From the NCBI RefSeq assembly GCF_963678635.1, contig NC_087065.1:45820381-45884380 (forward strand): a stretch of DNA of 64,000 bases. Reading direction: 5' to 3'. A program made the translations under genes and the position numbers. The notes beneath the pieces are model-generated. The model was not told the origin of the DNA, did not search any database, and saw only the letters and a list, made by a program, of their open reading frames with translations. The stretch's first letter is position 1, and each line of letters starts with the position of its first letter. Shown here one piece after another: positions 50,501-53,500 of this stretch. The stretch is from Symsagittifera roscoffensis (taxonomy: Eukaryota; Xenacoelomorpha; Acoela; Convolutidae).

Positions 50501-53500
50501 GGAATATTTATGCTTGTGGTTGGTTTTTTTTCAATTAAAATTTTCGTTTTATTAACTGAGCGTTTATGATGAAAATTTTTATATCATCAGAAATTTATTG
50601 TTGTCTGAGTTAACGCCTGTAAACAATTTTTTATTGAGTTATGTGGGTTTGAAAAAATTCATCTTGGCCAATTTGGGATATATTGCGTTCTTACAACACG
50701 TGTAAGAGGCAAATTAAATTGTTCCAATTTGGTTTGAAGCGAATTATTTGGTCTTATTATTAGGTTACAGGACGCTAAAGGCATCTTTTTTATACTTTAC
50801 ATAGATTGTTGAGGTATATATACTAAGAAAAAAAGAAAAAAAGACAACATTTGTTCTTTCTTCTGGTGGTTATATTAATTTTTAACAATAAACTTTTTTA
50901 TTGGCTTTGAAGTGCAGTCGGACTGCTTGTGTCCGATTTCATTCTTGATGAAAAAATTCTTAGTAATTTTGTTATTTTTTGAACATCAGACGCGAATTTA
51001 GAGTGCTTAGATGAATGCGTCCTCTCCTCAATAATTCAACACCCTCGCCGCCGAAAGATTTTGGTATACTGATTTATGAAATCAATTTGCCGCCAATCAA
51101 AACTAGTTTTGAGGAACCGAACTTTTCGTCCGTAATTGTTTGCTTACTTTAAGTGATTACGTCTCAAATGGCATAATTCCCAAATGGCATAAAAAATGAA
51201 AAATTTCCCAAATGGCATAAATTTCATGCAACAGTTGCATTTAGAAAATCGAAATAACTTTTTCGTGAACAATGTGCGTGAAAAATGTGGTCAAGTTGTC
51301 ATTTTAAATGCTGATTGATTTTTATCTTGAAAAAATTGTATTTTTTTTTATCAAAAGCGCGAAGCATAAGCTTGCAGTTATTGATAAGCTTTTTGTGGTC
51401 AATTGTCGCTCATTTTTTGTTTAGAAGCAATTAATTCCAAATTTTGTTGACATGTTTTCGTTCCTGACAAATGTTAGAATTTGAAATTGATAGCCACTGT
51501 TAGAATTGCAAAGAAAACATGAAATTTATGCGATTTCGGAAAAGTTTCATTTTTATTCCATTTGGGAATTATGCCATTTGGGAAGTTACCCTTTAAGTGC
51601 GCGCCCCAAAAATGCAATTTTTTGGTCAAAGCCCTCTAAAAAGTGCCAAAAACTGAATTTTTTGCGCGTTTTTATGAAAAAAAAATTGACTGGTACTCAA
51701 ACTTTTGCTCAAGTCGATTAAAAAATTCTAAAATATGTCCGAAAATTTTTTTGCAAATTCTATCGAGAAAAACCAAGATCTTTCCCTGTTGAAAAAATTT
51801 GAACAATGGATATGTGTTTTTGTTCTGCTTTTTACTGCGATGAGGCGCTCGTGAAGTGTTAAGTAGGCCTTTTGTTGTTTCAGGGAAAGGAGTGGCAAGA
51901 GCAGTACAGCTGGTCTCTGTTCCGCGCCATGTCCCACATGTTGAGTATAGGCTACGGCCAGGAGCCCCCTCAGTCCCTCACCGACCTCTGGTTCGTCATC
52001 ATCAGTATGCTAAGTGGGGCTACCTGCTACGCCCTGTTCATTGGCCACGCCACGAATATGATACAGCAGTTCGACAGTTCCAGGAGGCTATTCGCCGAGA
52101 AGGTCAGTTAGCCGATATATGTAAAGCGTAATGGGGGCGGGACAAATGGCATATTACGAAATGGAAAGGAACTTTGTATCGGGCACGTTTTTGCATGGAA
52201 ATCGGGTCTTACAAAAAAACATCGCACGAGTTTGGATTGCAATAGAAAAATTCTAAATTGGTTACTTAGACTCGAACTGAAACGGTCAGATAATTTTTGA
52301 TTTTCGGAATCTACTTTTAATAGCAAGGCGGTATTTTTCTCGTTACTTACAACGTCAATTTAAGAGAGAAAAGTTTGAATTATTCTTTTTATGCGATAAT
52401 TAAACTGTTACAATGAAATTCTTGACACTTATTTTCACTCTCTTCCTCGTTCTCTCGGCACAGAAAAAGAAGATAGAAAAATAAAGACAAATTTTAGCTT
52501 TTTAATGAGTAAATAGCATCTTATGATATATCTCAATTCGAACCAACCATTTAGAGTGAAAGCCATTTTTGGGTTTGCTGCAAACTGATGTCATCTTTTG
52601 TTCAGAAGAGCTTAAAAAATCAATTTAGTTTAGCAAAAGAGGTCGATAACGCATTCAAATTTTTAAGAGAAAATAAGCCTTCCTAATGAAATGGTAGATT
52701 GATTTTGAAGCATATGTTACAAAGTTTATCTAATCTGCGCGAAGCTTGATCTGACTGCCTTGAAAGTTGCCTCGAGTTTTCTTTAAAAAAAAAGATTTTT
52801 TTTTCTTGGATTATCTTGAGTTTTAACTAACATCATTATTTTATGCGCCTATTAGCGAACCAATGGGACAATGCGCTTGCTTCGAGTGACTTCGGAATGA
52901 GTTCGAGTGCGGATTAATACTCCGCAATCAATTTTTTTGTACCGGCTGATTGAGCTTTCTAGACAAATGGATACAACCCAACCAGCGCATAAGTCTCGAC
53001 AAATTGACCAAACCGTCGTTGTTCAAACCCCTTACAAAAACGATTGCAACTGGCCGTCTTTTTTCAATTTCGATTCAGAAGACACAAACTTTTAAGGAAA
53101 CTCCCCGTTTAACCGTCGTTGAAATGTACCCTGCAAACAAAAATCAATTAGAATTTTTTCTGAAGGACTCATTATTTTTTTGGTTTTATTTTTTAATGCA
53201 ATTCAGTTATCCAAAAATGGTCTAAAACCTGTTTTCTGTTTCTTAAAAAAACAGACTAGACGACAGTTTTTTCAAAATCTCCGTTTTTCGGATTTTTTTT
53301 TGGAATCAAATAATAATTTGAAAGAATTCAAGGCCGTGTTATTCTCATATGGCACCAAGTTCATTTTCCCTCTTCCCTAAGCAATATGGATTGGTGGAAA
53401 AAAATTGACCTTATTTGGGGTTTTTAGCAAACCGGAACCAAGGACTTTAGGCGCAGCGCTCTGCAAACTTAGGGAGGAAAAAATTAAGTTAGTTTATCCG

